DNA of 64,000 bases, taken from Hyphomonas chukchiensis (lineage in GTDB: Bacteria; Pseudomonadota; Alphaproteobacteria; Caulobacterales; Hyphomonadaceae). Every line of letters begins with the position of its first letter. Position 1 is the stretch's first letter. The stretch is taken from contig NZ_AWFG01000074.1 of the NCBI RefSeq assembly GCF_000682695.1, positions 62,001 to 126,000 on the forward strand, written 5' to 3'. This document shows positions 26,654 to 35,414 of the stretch, one piece after another. A program made the translations under genes and the position numbers. The notes beneath the pieces were generated by a model. It saw only the letters and a program-made list of their open reading frames with translations. It searched no databases and had not been told where the DNA came from.

Positions 26654-26738
26654 CACTCCCATGGCGCCTGTCCGGGCTGCTTTGGCCCGGACTTTACGGA
26701 AGCATCCGCCCGCGCGGCGCCTCTCTCTCATGGGAGTG
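26654..26738 (-). promoter_or_regulatory. Structured leader upstream of the monooxygenase: nested inverted repeats covering the ribosome site
   Basis: CACTCCCATG (26654-26663) and CATGGGAGTG (26729-26738) are perfect 10-bp inverted copies, extended by paired GGCGCC hexamers (26663-26668 and 26716-26721) with a 7-nt bulge. Inside lies a perfect 8-bp hairpin GTCCGGGC/GCCCGGAC (26670-26677 with 26685-26692). In the minus-strand transcript the downstream arm contains GGGAG, the likely ribosome site, about 9 nt before the start. It could be an RNA switch or, as DNA, an operator. Confidence 0.5.
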
Positions 26739-26813
26739 TAGCCGATCAATGCGCCCTGCAAATCTGTTCCCTTGCGGAAGCCCGCCGCTGCCCGCGCAGG
26801 CTCCGCAGGGGCA

Positions 26814-27617
26814 TCAATACACGTCGGATGCGTCCCAGCCCGACAGGACCGCAATGTCGGCCCCGTTTTCGGCATGCTCATTGGTCGACAGGCCGTGTTC
26901 CACCAACAGAGCCCAGGCCTGTTCCGGGTCATCGGCCATGGCAAAGCGGTCCAGATCGCTCCGGGCAATCATGCCCGCGTCCGCCAGCGCCTCGAAGTTG
27001 ACGATCTTGTTCCAGAAGGCGCTGTCATAGAGAACCACGGGCAGTTTCGGCGCCTTGCCAGTCTGGTTCAGCGTCAGCAGCTCGAAGAATTCGTCCATCG
27101 TGCCGAACCCGCCCGGAAAGATCACCAGCCCGCGCGCCCGCATCGCAAAGTGCATCTTGCGCATCGCGAAATAGTGGAACTGCAGGCAGAGGTCCGGTGT
27201 GATGTAAGGGTTCGGCGCCTGCTCATGCGGCAGCGCAATGTTCAGGCCGATGGTCACCGCGCCTGCCTCCTGCGCCCCGCGATTGGCGGCCTCCATCACG
27301 CCGGGCCCGCCGCCCGTCACGATCACATTGCTGCGCCAGCCATCCGTCGCCGCCAGCGCGCCGCCGCGCTGGGAGGCAATGCGCCCGAATTCGCGCGCCG
27401 CTACATAGGTTTTCGCCTGCCACTCATCACCGTCCTCACGGATGCGCGCACTGCCGAACACGACGATGGTGGAAAGTATCTTCTGCGCCCGCAGGCGCTG
27501 CTCCGCCTTGGCATATTCCATCATGAAGCGCGCACCGCGCATGGAATCACTGAGGATGAAATCCTGGTCCAGCGCCGCCAGCTTGTACGCGTTCTCCTGC
27601 TCGGTCTTCTCTGCCAC
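26814..27617 (-). CDS. LOG-family (TIGR00730-type) protein
   Basis: A 267-residue Rossmann-fold protein of the LOG/lysine-decarboxylase-like family, whose characterised members release free cytokinin bases or hydrolyse nucleotide monophosphates. It contains VFGSARI, VTGGGPGVMEAANRGA and the defining PGGFGTMDEFFE. I used the GTG at 27617, with AAAGGA 7 nt upstream; the open frame extends to a TTG at 27701 without ribosome signal. It lies upstream of the monooxygenase on the same strand (167 bp gap) and is divergent from the PepSY gene. Physiological substrate is unknown. Confidence 0.85.
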   Translation of the reverse strand: MAEKTEQENAYKLAALDQDFILSDSMRGARFMMEYAKAEQRLRAQKILSTIVVFGSARIREDGDEWQAKTYVAAREFGRIASQRGGALAATDGWRSNVIVTGGGPGVMEAANRGAQEAGAVTIGLNIALPHEQAPNPYITPDLCLQFHYFAMRKMHFAMRARGLVIFPGGFGTMDEFFELLTLNQTGKAPKLPVVLYDSAFWNKIVNFEALADAGMIARSDLDRFAMADDPEQAWALLVEHGLSTNEHAENGADIAVLSGWDASDVY

Positions 27618-27817
27618 AGCCGCATCCTTTCGTTTCAAGACGTCCCGGCCATTGGCCGCGCCATTACCTATCGAAATGAGCCGCCGATGCCGCCCGGTCA
27701 ATCACGCGCCTGTATACGAATGCGTGAGATTTGAGAGTGAGAATGACTTGCAAACGCACTCGGCTGTGTTAGGCACGCCCCTCCTCCCATGAACTTGAGC
27801 CAGCTCCCGATCCCTTG

Positions 27818-28480
27818 ATGACCGATACACAGATTCAGAATGCGCAAATCGCTGCCGGCCAGCGCCGCATGCGCTACGCCTTCATCAAGCGCCAGATCCG
27901 CACGGTCCACTGGATGTCCGGCGCCATCTGCCTGATCGGCATGCTCCTCTTCGCCGCCACCGGCATCACGCTCAACCATGCGGGCAGCCTCACCGCCAGG
28001 CCCGTCATCACCGACGCCGAAACGACACTCAGCCCCGCCCTCACCGCCATGCTCGCCGACGGCCCGGACAGCGGCACAACGCCCGCCCTGCCCACCGCCG
28101 TCGCCCGCCAGCTCAAGACCGAACTCGGCGCCGATGCGGCTGGCCAGACCGCCGAGTGGACCGATATCGATGTCTATGTCGCCCTGCCGCGTCCCGGCGG
28201 CGACGGCTGGGTCAGCATCGACCGCGAGACGGGCGAAGTGGTCTATGAATCCACCCGGCGCGGTCCGGTCGCGTACCTGAATGACCTCCACAAGGGCCGC
28301 AATACCGGTACGGCCTGGTCCTGGTTTCTCGATATTTTCGCCGTCGCCACGATGCTTTTCTGCCTCTCCGGCCTCTGGCTCCTTCAGATTCACTCGGCCC
28401 GGCGCGCCAGCACCTGGCCGCTCACCCTCGCCGGGCTCGCCGTGCCCGTTCTCCTCCTCCTTGTTTTTGTTCACCTTTGA
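27818..28480 (+). CDS. PepSY-associated membrane protein (iron locus)
   Basis: A 220-residue inner-membrane protein. A helix at about 34-55 (GAICLIGMLLFAATGITLN) follows a basic stretch with HW, and two more helices lie at about 169-190 and 200-220. Between them is a periplasmic PepSY-like segment (WVSIDRETGEVVYESTRRGP, LNDLHKGRNTG). Such proteins are found with TonB receptors, DUF2271 proteins and ApbE, and are thought to move electrons across the membrane for iron release; the LHKG motif fits. The ATG at 27818 is preceded by an in-frame TTG. First gene of a run with DUF2271, DUF4198 and apbE. The 200-bp region upstream has a GAGAATGACTT patch faintly like half a Fur site. Confidence 0.8.
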   Translation: MTDTQIQNAQIAAGQRRMRYAFIKRQIRTVHWMSGAICLIGMLLFAATGITLNHAGSLTARPVITDAETTLSPALTAMLADGPDSGTTPALPTAVARQLKTELGADAAGQTAEWTDIDVYVALPRPGGDGWVSIDRETGEVVYESTRRGPVAYLNDLHKGRNTGTAWSWFLDIFAVATMLFCLSGLWLLQIHSARRASTWPLTLAGLAVPVLLLLVFVHL

Positions 28481-28488
28481 GGCCTCCC

Positions 28489-29001
28489 ATGCGTGCAATC
28501 CTGACCCTGGCCGGACTGGCCGTCTTCTCCGCCCCCGCCCTCGCTGACACGATGGAGGTCGGCATCGAAATCCCCCGCCTCACCGTCGCCGAATATCACC
28601 GCCCCTACCTCGCCGCCTGGATCGCCAATCCCGACAACACGGTCGCGGCCAATCTGGCCGTCTGGTACCAGCAGGAGCGCCGCGGCGAAGACGAGGGCGA
28701 AACCTGGCTGAAGGATCTGCGCCAGTGGTGGCGCCGCGCCGGCCGCGATCTCGACATGCCCATCGATGGCGTCTCCGGCCCGACCCAGGCGCCCGGCAGC
28801 CACACGATCAGCTTTGACACCGATACGGCAGCGCTGGAGCCCGGCGACTATGTCCTCACCGTCGAGGCCGTCCGTGAAGTCGGCGGCCGCGAGATGGTGC
28901 AAATCCCCTTCACATGGCCCGCCACGGGCACCTCGCCCGCAACCGTTTCCGGCGAAACGGAACTCGGCGCCATCACCCTCACCTTCGTCGACGACAAATA
29001 G
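28489..29001 (+). CDS. DUF2271 family periplasmic protein with a flavinylation-like motif
   Basis: A 170-residue exported protein (signal peptide 1-19, cleavage near ALA-DT). The body is a beta-sandwich of the DUF2271 kind, with AAWIANPDNTVAANLAVWY and WLKDLRQWWRRAG as recognisable stretches. Residues 93-99 read DGVSGPT, close to the D-x2-[S/T]-G-A-[T/S] site that ApbE modifies with FMN in NqrC/RnfG; Thr99 (bases 28783-28785) would be the attachment point. An apbE gene lies two genes downstream, so covalent flavin is plausible but unproven. It is preceded by the PepSY gene (8 bp) and followed by DUF4198 (12 bp). Confidence 0.82.
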   Translation: MRAILTLAGLAVFSAPALADTMEVGIEIPRLTVAEYHRPYLAAWIANPDNTVAANLAVWYQQERRGEDEGETWLKDLRQWWRRAGRDLDMPIDGVSGPTQAPGSHTISFDTDTAALEPGDYVLTVEAVREVGGREMVQIPFTWPATGTSPATVSGETELGAITLTFVDDK

Positions 29002-29013
29002 GAGCTACGACCC

Positions 29014-29835
29014 ATGAAACGCCTCGCCCTTCGGATGCTCGCCGCCTCCACCCTCTTCCTCACCGTCGCCGGCACGGCCAGCGCCCACCGCGCCTGGCTC
29101 CTGCCCTCCTCGTTCACCCTGTCGGGCGACGAGCAATGGGTGACAGTCGATGCCGCCATCTCCAACGACCTCTTCTTCCCCAACCATCACGGCATGGACC
29201 CGGCCACGATCACGGTCACCGCGCCTGACGGCTCCGCCGTTGAAATCCAGAACGCCGCCAAGGGCGAGATCCGCTCCATGCTGGACTTCAAGGCCACGCA
29301 GCAGGGCACCTACCGTATCGCCACGGGCGGCGGAGAGCCTTTCTACTTCGCCAGCTGGGAAGAGAATGGCGAACGCAAGCGCTGGCGCGGATCGCTGGCT
29401 GACATGCGCGCGGAAGGCATCGACAAGAAGCCTGACGTGGAGGTCTCCCAGTCCAGCCGCAGCGTTGAAACCTTCGTCACGCTCGGCGCACCGTCCACCG
29501 AAGTCTTCGCCCCTGCGGGCAAAGGCCTTGAGTTCCAGCCCGTCACCCATCCGAACGATGTCTTCACCGGCGAGCCCGTCAGCTTCAAGTTCCTGATGGA
29601 CGGCAAGCCTGCCAGCGGCCTCGAAGTCGAAATCCTGCCTGGCAATGACCGCTATCGCGACACGCCGAGCGTCATCAAGGCCACAACAAATGCCGAAGGC
29701 GTCTTCACCTTCACGCCGGAACTGCCCGGCCCCTACTGGTTCACCGCCGGTTCGGAAGGCGACACGGTTGTCGACGGCATGCCCATGAAAGTGCGCTCGT
29801 CCTACACGGCCACGTTCGAGGCCCTGCCCCTCTAG
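29014..29835 (+). CDS. DUF4198 domain periplasmic protein
   Basis: A 273-residue exported protein with a clear signal peptide (MKRLALRMLAASTLFLTVAG, cleavage after ASA). The mature protein starts HRAWLLPSSFTLSGDEQWV, the opening of DUF4198 proteins, annotated in some genomes as nickel- or cobalt-uptake-related. It continues with Ig/carboxypeptidase-regulatory-like beta domains (DVFTGEPVSFKFLMDGKPA). In this setting it is likely part of metal (iron) handling in the periplasm. The apbE gene starts 2 bp after its stop. Precise role unknown. Confidence 0.85.
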   Translation: MKRLALRMLAASTLFLTVAGTASAHRAWLLPSSFTLSGDEQWVTVDAAISNDLFFPNHHGMDPATITVTAPDGSAVEIQNAAKGEIRSMLDFKATQQGTYRIATGGGEPFYFASWEENGERKRWRGSLADMRAEGIDKKPDVEVSQSSRSVETFVTLGAPSTEVFAPAGKGLEFQPVTHPNDVFTGEPVSFKFLMDGKPASGLEVEILPGNDRYRDTPSVIKATTNAEGVFTFTPELPGPYWFTAGSEGDTVVDGMPMKVRSSYTATFEALPL

Positions 29836-29836
29836 C

Positions 29837-30796
29837 ATGCTGAACCTGCTCATCCCGCACGACCTGCCGCAGGCGCGGCCAGAGCGTCCCGGTACAGCCC
29901 TCCAGCCCATGCGGCTGGGGGGCTCGACCATGGGAACGGACTGGTCCGTGACCTGTCATATGCCGCGCGGGATGCAAGCAGACACAATCCGCGACGCAGC
30001 GGAAGCCGTGTTCGCCGAAATCATCCGCCAGATGAGCACATGGAAGCCCGCCTCCCTGATCAGCCAGTTCAATCGCCTGCCGCTTGGCGGCGCGATCGAA
30101 TTGCCGGCTGCCTTCGCCCATGTCCTTGAGGTGACGCTGCAGGTTGCCGCCGCCACGGACGGCGCCCTCAATCCCTGCCTCGGCGCCGAGACATCGCGCC
30201 TCGGTTTCGGCCCCGCCTCTGATTCATCGGTGCCGCACGAAACCGCGCACGACGCATGGCGCACGCTGGCCCCCACCGGCCACACACTCACCCGCCACGC
30301 CGCCTACCAGCTTGACCTCTCCGCCATCGCCAAGGGCCACGCCGTCGACCTGCTCGCCGTTGCCTTGCGCGATCTCGGCATCACGCGCTTCCTCGCAGAG
30401 ATCGGCGGCGAATTCGTCGCCGGCGATCCAAAGTCAGACGGCCTGCCCTGGTGGGTCGACATTGAGACGCTCAGCGCCGCCACACGATGGCGCGTCGCGC
30501 TTTGCGGTCAGGCTCTCGCCACGTCGGGGGACTATCGCAAGATGCGCTTCGAGAACGGGCAGCGCCTCTCACACATCACGCCCCATCCCGCCGCCGCGCC
30601 TGCTGACGGCGACCTCGCCAGCGTCAGCGTCCTGCACGCCTCCTGCGCCATGGCCGACGCCTGGGCCACCGGCCTCTTCGCCAGCGGCCCCGCGACCGGC
30701 CTCCGCCTCGCCAACGCGCACGGAATCGCCGCCCTCTTCCAGTTCCGCGACCGCCCTGCTGCGCCCTCCGATACGCTGAAACGGATGCAGGACTGA
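29837..30796 (+). CDS. apbE: FAD:protein FMN transferase (ApbE)
   Basis: A 319-residue ApbE-family enzyme, which transfers FMN from FAD to a Thr/Ser in target proteins using Mg2+. Visible signatures: GSTMGTDWSV near residue 30, DLSAIAKGHAVD (binding loop), EIGGEFVAG, ATSGDYRKM and the HITPHP motif near the C-terminus. Unlike many ApbE proteins it has no evident signal peptide or lipobox, so it may work in the cytoplasm; the start could also be misjudged, although it fits 2 bp behind the previous stop. Its natural partner here is the DUF2271 protein with a DGVSGPT motif, or the PepSY protein. Confidence 0.9.
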   Translation: MLNLLIPHDLPQARPERPGTALQPMRLGGSTMGTDWSVTCHMPRGMQADTIRDAAEAVFAEIIRQMSTWKPASLISQFNRLPLGGAIELPAAFAHVLEVTLQVAAATDGALNPCLGAETSRLGFGPASDSSVPHETAHDAWRTLAPTGHTLTRHAAYQLDLSAIAKGHAVDLLAVALRDLGITRFLAEIGGEFVAGDPKSDGLPWWVDIETLSAATRWRVALCGQALATSGDYRKMRFENGQRLSHITPHPAAAPADGDLASVSVLHASCAMADAWATGLFASGPATGLRLANAHGIAALFQFRDRPAAPSDTLKRMQD

Positions 30797-30846
30797 GATG
30801 ACTTGCAGCCCGGATCACCTGTCACGACTGACGCCCGCAGACTCTC

Positions 30847-30863
30847 TTGAGAATAATTCTCAA
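30847..30863. promoter_or_regulatory. Fur box upstream of the siderophore receptor
   Basis: TTGAGAATAATTCTCAA is a perfect 17-bp palindrome (8-bp arms around one central base), matching the TGAGAATnATTCTCA form of Fur sites. It lies 68 bp before the receptor start in a 134-bp AT-rich gap. Iron repression of the receptor-to-tonB run is expected. Confidence 0.85.
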
Positions 30864-30930
30864 AATCACTTGCCACCTGTCAAATTTGCAATTAATTCGC
30901 AGTCGCAGACCACTCAGGAAAGGTAGAACC

Positions 30931-33132
30931 ATGGAATTCATCAAAGCCGAACGCGAAAGACGCCCCGCGAGCGCCCTGCTGGCGACAACAGCGCTGGGCC
31001 TCGTCTTCTTCCCGCTGACGGCCACTGCCCAGGCACAGGAGTCCGAGCCCGTTGCCGTTGGCGAAGTCTCGATCGAAGCCGAAGCGCCGGAATACAAGGC
31101 CGAGCCTGTTTCCCCGAAATACACCGCGCCGCTGATCGACACGCCGCGCTCCATCACTGTGGTCACTGACAAGGTCCTCGAAGACACAGCCGCCACGACG
31201 CTCGTGGATGCACTGCGCACCGTGCCAGGAATCACGATGGCCATGGGTGAAGGCGGCCAGCCCTTCGCCGACCGGCCGTTCATCCGCGGCGCTGAATCCA
31301 CCAGCGGCATCATGGTCGACGGCGTGCGCGATGCCTCCGCCCAGTCGCGTGACGTCTTCAACCTCGAACAGATCGAAGTCTCGCGCGGCGCCAATGGCAC
31401 GATGGCCGGTCGCGGCGCCGCCGGTGGCAGCCTCAACCTCATCACCAAGACCGCCAAGGCCGACGACTTCATCGCCGGCTCCATCGCGCTCGGCAACGCA
31501 GACCACAAGCGCGCCACGCTGGACGTCAACGAAGCCCTCTCCGAAAACGTCGGTGTACGCGTCAATGGCATGTGGCAGGAATCCGAGATCCCCGGCCGCG
31601 ACGGCGTCTATGACAATCGCTGGGGCTTTGCGCCAACCATTACCTGGGGCCTCAACAGCCCGGATCGCGCCACGCTCAGCTATTCCCACTATGAGAGCGA
31701 CGGCATCATCGACTATGGCCACCCGCTCGACACGACGACCGGCCAGCCCGTCAAAGGCATCGATCCCGACAATTTCTATGGCCTGCTCAACCGCGACTTC
31801 CACGATACGCAGACCGACTCGGCGCAGCTCGAACTCTCCCATGAGCTCAACAGCTTCATGACCCTGCGCAACATCACGCGCATCGGCCGCTCCGAGAATG
31901 CCTATATCGCGACCAACCCGGACGACAGCCAGGGCAACGTCGTCAACGGTCTCGTCTTCCGCAACACGAAGAGCAACAATTCCAAGACCGATTCCATCGT
32001 CAACCAGACGGATGTCCAGGCCTTCTTCGACGCGGGCGGCGTATCCCATTCCATCTCCGCAGGCCTCGAACTTGGCCATGAGGAAACGGAACGCGCGACC
32101 TATTCCGTCACCTATCTCGCTCCCGGCGACGAAACGATCCCGCGCGGCGGTTGCGACCTCTTCGGCGCAGGTGCGGCCAGCGGCTACAATTGTACCGACC
32201 TCTACAACCCGAACCCGAACGATCCGTGGAGCGGCACGATCTCACTCAATGATCCGACCAAGACGCAAGTCGATACGGCTGGCATCTACCTCTTCGATTC
32301 CATCACGCTCAATGACCAGTTCATCGTGAACCTCGGTGTGCGCGGAGACGATTTCAGCACGAAGACCTCGACCGACCTGTCGAACCACGAGTTCATCTTC
32401 AGCTACCAGGCCGGCCTGATCTACAAGCCGACCTACAATACCAGCCTCTATGCCTCCTATGGCACATCGGCGAGCCCGTCCGGCCTCACCGCCGGTGACG
32501 GCAGCGACAACCTCTCCGTCACGGAGCAGGACCTGAAGCCGGAGAAGAACCGGAACATGGAAGTCGGCGTGAAGTGGGAGCCTGAGGGCCGCGACCTCGC
32601 CGTCAACGCCGCCATTTTCCGCAACGAGATCGTGGACGGTCACGTCTCCGTCGAAGCAGGCCGTGGCGGCGCGCAGCAAGCCATTGGCGAGCAGCGTGTG
32701 CAGGGTGTCGAGCTCAGCGCGACCGGCTCCATCACGCCGCAATGGGATGTGTTTGCCGGTTACAGCTACATGGACTCCGAAATCATCGATGCGGGCCCGA
32801 TCAACGTCGATACGGTCGGCAACACGCTGCCCAATACGCCGGAACACAGCGTCTCGCTCTGGACCACGTATGACATCCTGCCGAAGCTCTCCGTCGGGGG
32901 CGGCGCGACCTACATGTCCATACGGTTCGGCGATACGTCCAACACAAAGAGCGTCGACAGCTACTGGAAATATGACGCGATGGTCTCCTACGCCATCACG
33001 CAGAATATCGACTTCCAGCTCAACGCGAACAACCTGACCGACGAGCGCTACTATGACCGGGTCTACACGACCCATATGGCAACCATCGCCCCGGGACGGT
33101 CGATCATCGGAAGCCTCAAATTCAAATACTAG
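30931..33132 (+). CDS. TonB-dependent siderophore receptor (Fiu/FpvA-like group)
   Basis: A 733-residue outer-membrane receptor. A signal sequence in residues 1-35 is followed by [12 protein letters not shown], a TonB-box-like region. The plug (about 65-200) includes [31 protein letters not shown] and [28 protein letters not shown], all typical of ferric-siderophore receptors of the catecholate type. The 22-strand barrel ends in [12 protein letters not shown] with terminal aromatic Tyr. It follows a perfect Fur box and precedes PiuC, ExbB, ExbD and TonB genes, so ferric-siderophore uptake is a firm call; the specific siderophore is not. Confidence 0.94.
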   Translation: MEFIKAERERRPASALLATTALGLVFFPLTATAQAQESEPVAVGEVSIEAEAPEYKAEPVSPKYTAPLIDTPRSITVVTDKVLEDTAATTLVDALRTVPGITMAMGEGGQPFADRPFIRGAESTSGIMVDGVRDASAQSRDVFNLEQIEVSRGANGTMAGRGAAGGSLNLITKTAKADDFIAGSIALGNADHKRATLDVNEALSENVGVRVNGMWQESEIPGRDGVYDNRWGFAPTITWGLNSPDRATLSYSHYESDGIIDYGHPLDTTTGQPVKGIDPDNFYGLLNRDFHDTQTDSAQLELSHELNSFMTLRNITRIGRSENAYIATNPDDSQGNVVNGLVFRNTKSNNSKTDSIVNQTDVQAFFDAGGVSHSISAGLELGHEETERATYSVTYLAPGDETIPRGGCDLFGAGAASGYNCTDLYNPNPNDPWSGTISLNDPTKTQVDTAGIYLFDSITLNDQFIVNLGVRGDDFSTKTSTDLSNHEFIFSYQAGLIYKPTYNTSLYASYGTSASPSGLTAGDGSDNLSVTEQDLKPEKNRNMEVGVKWEPEGRDLAVNAAIFRNEIVDGHVSVEAGRGGAQQAIGEQRVQGVELSATGSITPQWDVFAGYSYMDSEIIDAGPINVDTVGNTLPNTPEHSVSLWTTYDILPKLSVGGGATYMSIRFGDTSNTKSVDSYWKYDAMVSYAITQNIDFQLNANNLTDERYYDRVYTTHMATIAPGRSIIGSLKFKY

Positions 33133-33142
33133 CCATCAGGAA

Positions 33143-33170
33143 GGGGCCGCAGCTGAAAGGCTGTGGCCCC
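33143..33170 (+). terminator. Hairpin after the receptor gene (attenuator or mRNA end)
   Basis: GGGGCCGCAGC pairs with GCTGTGGCCCC (11 bp including one G-U, loop TGAAAG), starting 10 nt after the receptor stop and lacking a U-run. It probably lowers expression of the downstream genes relative to the receptor or stabilises the receptor message. Confidence 0.5.
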
Positions 33171-33199
33171 GGCCTCCCTGCACGAGAACACACAACGCT

Positions 33200-33880
33200 A
33201 TGCTGATCCGAATTCCAGAAGTCCTGTCCAAGGCAGACGTCGCCGCCATGCGCGGCCTTATCGATTCAGGGCCCTGGCTCGACGGCAATGTCACATCCGG
33301 CGCCCAGGCCGCACAGGCCAAGCGCAATGCCCAGCTCGACGAGACGAGCCCGCAATGCCGCAAGGCGGGCGACGCCGTGCTGGACGCGCTGCAGCGTCAT
33401 CCGCTTTTCATCTCGGCGGCCCTGCCGCTGAAGGTCTATCCGCCCCTCTTCAACCGCTATGAAGGCGGCCAGAATTTCGGCAACCATGTCGACAACGCGA
33501 TCCGCCCCGTGCGCGGCAGCGATTTCCGCATCCGCACCGACCTGTCGGCGACGCTCTTCCTCGCAGAGCCCGACTCCTATGATGGCGGCGAGCTCGTCAT
33601 CGACGACACGTATGGATCGCATTCGGTCAAGCTGCCCGCCGGCGACATGATCCTCTATCCATCCACCAGCGTGCACCGTGTCACGCCCGTCACGCGCGGC
33701 GCCCGCGTCTCCTCCTTTTTCTGGATGCAGAGCATGGTGCGCGACGATGGCCAGCGCACGCTCCTGTTCGAACTCGACAGCTCCATCCAGTCCCTCGCCG
33801 CCACGGGCGCGGACCAGGCATCCGTCGTCCGCCTGACCGGCATCTATCACAACCTCGTCCGCAGGTGGGCCGATGCCTGA
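33200..33880 (+). CDS. PiuC/YbiX-type Fe(II)/2-oxoglutarate-dependent hydroxylase
   Basis: A 226-residue PKHD-type dioxygenase, normal length for PiuC/YbiX. The iron ligands appear as His and Asp in NHVDNAIRP and the distal His in [10 protein letters not shown], followed by the 2-oxoglutarate-binding Arg in [11 protein letters not shown]. The N-terminus [14 protein letters not shown] matches family members exactly in register, fixing the ATG at 33200. PiuC genes are typically Fur-regulated neighbours of catecholate siderophore receptors, as here. The biochemical substrate in this family is not settled. Confidence 0.92.
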   Translation: MLIRIPEVLSKADVAAMRGLIDSGPWLDGNVTSGAQAAQAKRNAQLDETSPQCRKAGDAVLDALQRHPLFISAALPLKVYPPLFNRYEGGQNFGNHVDNAIRPVRGSDFRIRTDLSATLFLAEPDSYDGGELVIDDTYGSHSVKLPAGDMILYPSTSVHRVTPVTRGARVSSFFWMQSMVRDDGQRTLLFELDSSIQSLAATGADQASVVRLTGIYHNLVRRWADA

Positions 33881-33917
33881 CCTGCCGCACTATCCAGCCC
33901 TGAAAGGCGCCTGAACC

Positions 33918-34622
33918 ATGGATTCCCAAGCAACCCTCGCCCCGGCGACAGGCAGCACAGGCGGCGCCTTCGACCTCGTGATCGCTGGCGGTCCTGTCGT
34001 CTGGCTGCTGATCGCCATGTCCATCGTGGCGCTCACCGTCATTCTCTACAAGTTTGCCCAGTTCGCGATGACGGGCATCTGGCGCACCGGCCATATCGAG
34101 AAGGCCGTGAAACTCTTCAGGGACGGCAATCGCCGTGAAGCCCTCGCCGCCGTGCAGGGCGCGAAGGACCCCGCCTCGATCACGGTCGCCACGGCCATTC
34201 GTGGCGCCCTCCGCAGTGATGTCAGTGACGCCGCTGTCCGTGAGGAAGTCGAGCGCGTCGCGACCGCCGAGATCAACGGCCTGAAATCGCATGTCGGCCT
34301 GCTGGAGATCATCGGGTCGCTGTCGCCGCTGCTGGGCCTGCTCGGCACGGTGCTCGGCATGATTCAGGCCTTCCGCGCGATGGAAGCGGCCGGACGCAAT
34401 GTCGATCCGGCCATCCTGTCAGGCGGCATCTGGGCGGCGCTGCTCACCACCGCTGCCGGTCTCATCGTCGCCATTCCGGTCGTCGCGATTGCCAGCTGGT
34501 TCGAGCGCACGATCCTCCAGGTGGCCCGCCGCACCGAAGACGCCGTCACCCGCATCTTCACGCCTGACCTCACCCGCCGGACCGAAAGCCCCGCCGATGA
34601 AATTCGCGCAGCAAGCCTCTAG
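33918..34622 (+). CDS. exbB: ExbB/TolQ-type proton channel protein
   Basis: A 234-residue inner-membrane protein with three helices: near 22-45 (GGPVVWLLIAMSIVALTVILY), about 122-145 (LGLLGTVLGMIQAF) and about 165-190 (LLTTAAGLIVAIPVVAI). The middle and last helices contain the family's conserved GLLGTVxGM and TTxxGLxVAIP motifs that form the proton path. With ExbD and TonB it energises outer-membrane receptors. The last 26 bases overlap the start of the first exbD gene. Upstream is the PiuC gene (37 bp). Confidence 0.93.
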   Translation: MDSQATLAPATGSTGGAFDLVIAGGPVVWLLIAMSIVALTVILYKFAQFAMTGIWRTGHIEKAVKLFRDGNRREALAAVQGAKDPASITVATAIRGALRSDVSDAAVREEVERVATAEINGLKSHVGLLEIIGSLSPLLGLLGTVLGMIQAFRAMEAAGRNVDPAILSGGIWAALLTTAAGLIVAIPVVAIASWFERTILQVARRTEDAVTRIFTPDLTRRTESPADEIRAASL

Positions 34623-34998
34623 GTCTGCCAGTGGCAAGATCGGGATGACGCCACTCATTGATGTGGTGTTCATCCTGCTATTGTTCTTCATGCTGACCTC
34701 GACCTTTGCCGACCGGCGGAGCATGGACCTCGCAACGCCTGCGCTCTCCTCCGCGCCGGACGTGGCCGACAAGGTAATCGTGCTGGATCTCGGCGCCGAA
34801 GGCCTGCGCTTCAATGGCGAGCCGCTGACGCTTGAGTCCATTGACGATACACTCCACACGCGCCTCGCGACCGGCCATCCGGTCAGCCTGCAGGTCGCAG
34901 CGGGCATCCCGCTTGAAACCAGTGTCAGCGTCATGGACGCCCTCAAGGCCTCCGGCGCCCGCTCCATCGCCCTGCGCAATGCGGAGGGCCAGCCGTGA
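34597..34998 (+). CDS. exbD: ExbD/TolR-family protein, copy 1 (retains catalytic Asp)
   Basis: A 133-residue protein with a short cytoplasmic N-tail, a single helix (about 18-38) beginning TPLIDVVFILLLFFML, and a periplasmic domain. The Asp in PLID is the protonatable residue essential for ExbD function. The ATG at 34597 overlaps exbB by 26 bases, so the two are tightly coupled. Its stop overlaps the GTG start of the second exbD by 4 bases (GTGA). It probably forms a dimer, perhaps with copy 2, inside the ExbB pentamer. Confidence 0.92.
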   Translation: MKFAQQASRSASGKIGMTPLIDVVFILLLFFMLTSTFADRRSMDLATPALSSAPDVADKVIVLDLGAEGLRFNGEPLTLESIDDTLHTRLATGHPVSLQVAAGIPLETSVSVMDALKASGARSIALRNAEGQP

Positions 34999-35414
34999 AA
35001 CTCTCCGCCCGCGAAGACGCCTCTCAACTCGCCAGCATTGATGACCGGATCATGCCGCTCATCAATATCGTGTTCCTGCTGCTCATCTTCTTTCTCGTCG
35101 CCGGCGTCATCCGCGAAGTCGAACCCGTGGACGTCGACCCGCCCCGCTCCATGGTCGAAGGCGAGAGCGAGGTGGCGCCGCTGACCATCTATGTCTCCGC
35201 CGATGGCCACTTTGCGCTGGGTGACGATGTCTTGACCGACGACGCATTCAACGTCGCCGTGACGGAAGCCGTCCTCACCGACCCTGAACAGGCCATCCGC
35301 ATCGTCGCCGACCGCAACGTAGACTCCACCAAGGTCATCACGGTCCTCGAAACGCTCCGTTCCGCCGGCGCCAGCCGTGTGAAACTCACCACCCAGATGC
35401 AGGCCGCGCCATGA
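34995..35414 (+). CDS. ExbD-family protein, copy 2, with Asn in place of the essential Asp
   Basis: A 139-residue ExbD-like protein with one membrane helix (about 20-42) starting MPLINIVFLLLIFFLV. At the site of the proton-carrying Asp (Asp25 in E. coli ExbD) the sequence has Asn24, codon AAT at 35064-35066. The periplasmic domain is otherwise of normal size and shows VAPLTIYVSADG and AIRIVADRNVD. The start is GTG at 34995, overlapping the stop of copy 1. It is followed by tonB with an ATGA overlap. A structural partner to copy 1 in a mixed dimer is the simplest reading (inference). Confidence 0.9.
   Translation: MKLSAREDASQLASIDDRIMPLINIVFLLLIFFLVAGVIREVEPVDVDPPRSMVEGESEVAPLTIYVSADGHFALGDDVLTDDAFNVAVTEAVLTDPEQAIRIVADRNVDSTKVITVLETLRSAGASRVKLTTQMQAAP

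Noticed and set aside
27720..27752. A second Fur box before the PepSY gene
   Set aside because: TGAGAATGACTTGCA matches the palindrome at only about 4 of 7 positions per arm, too weak to list as a site.
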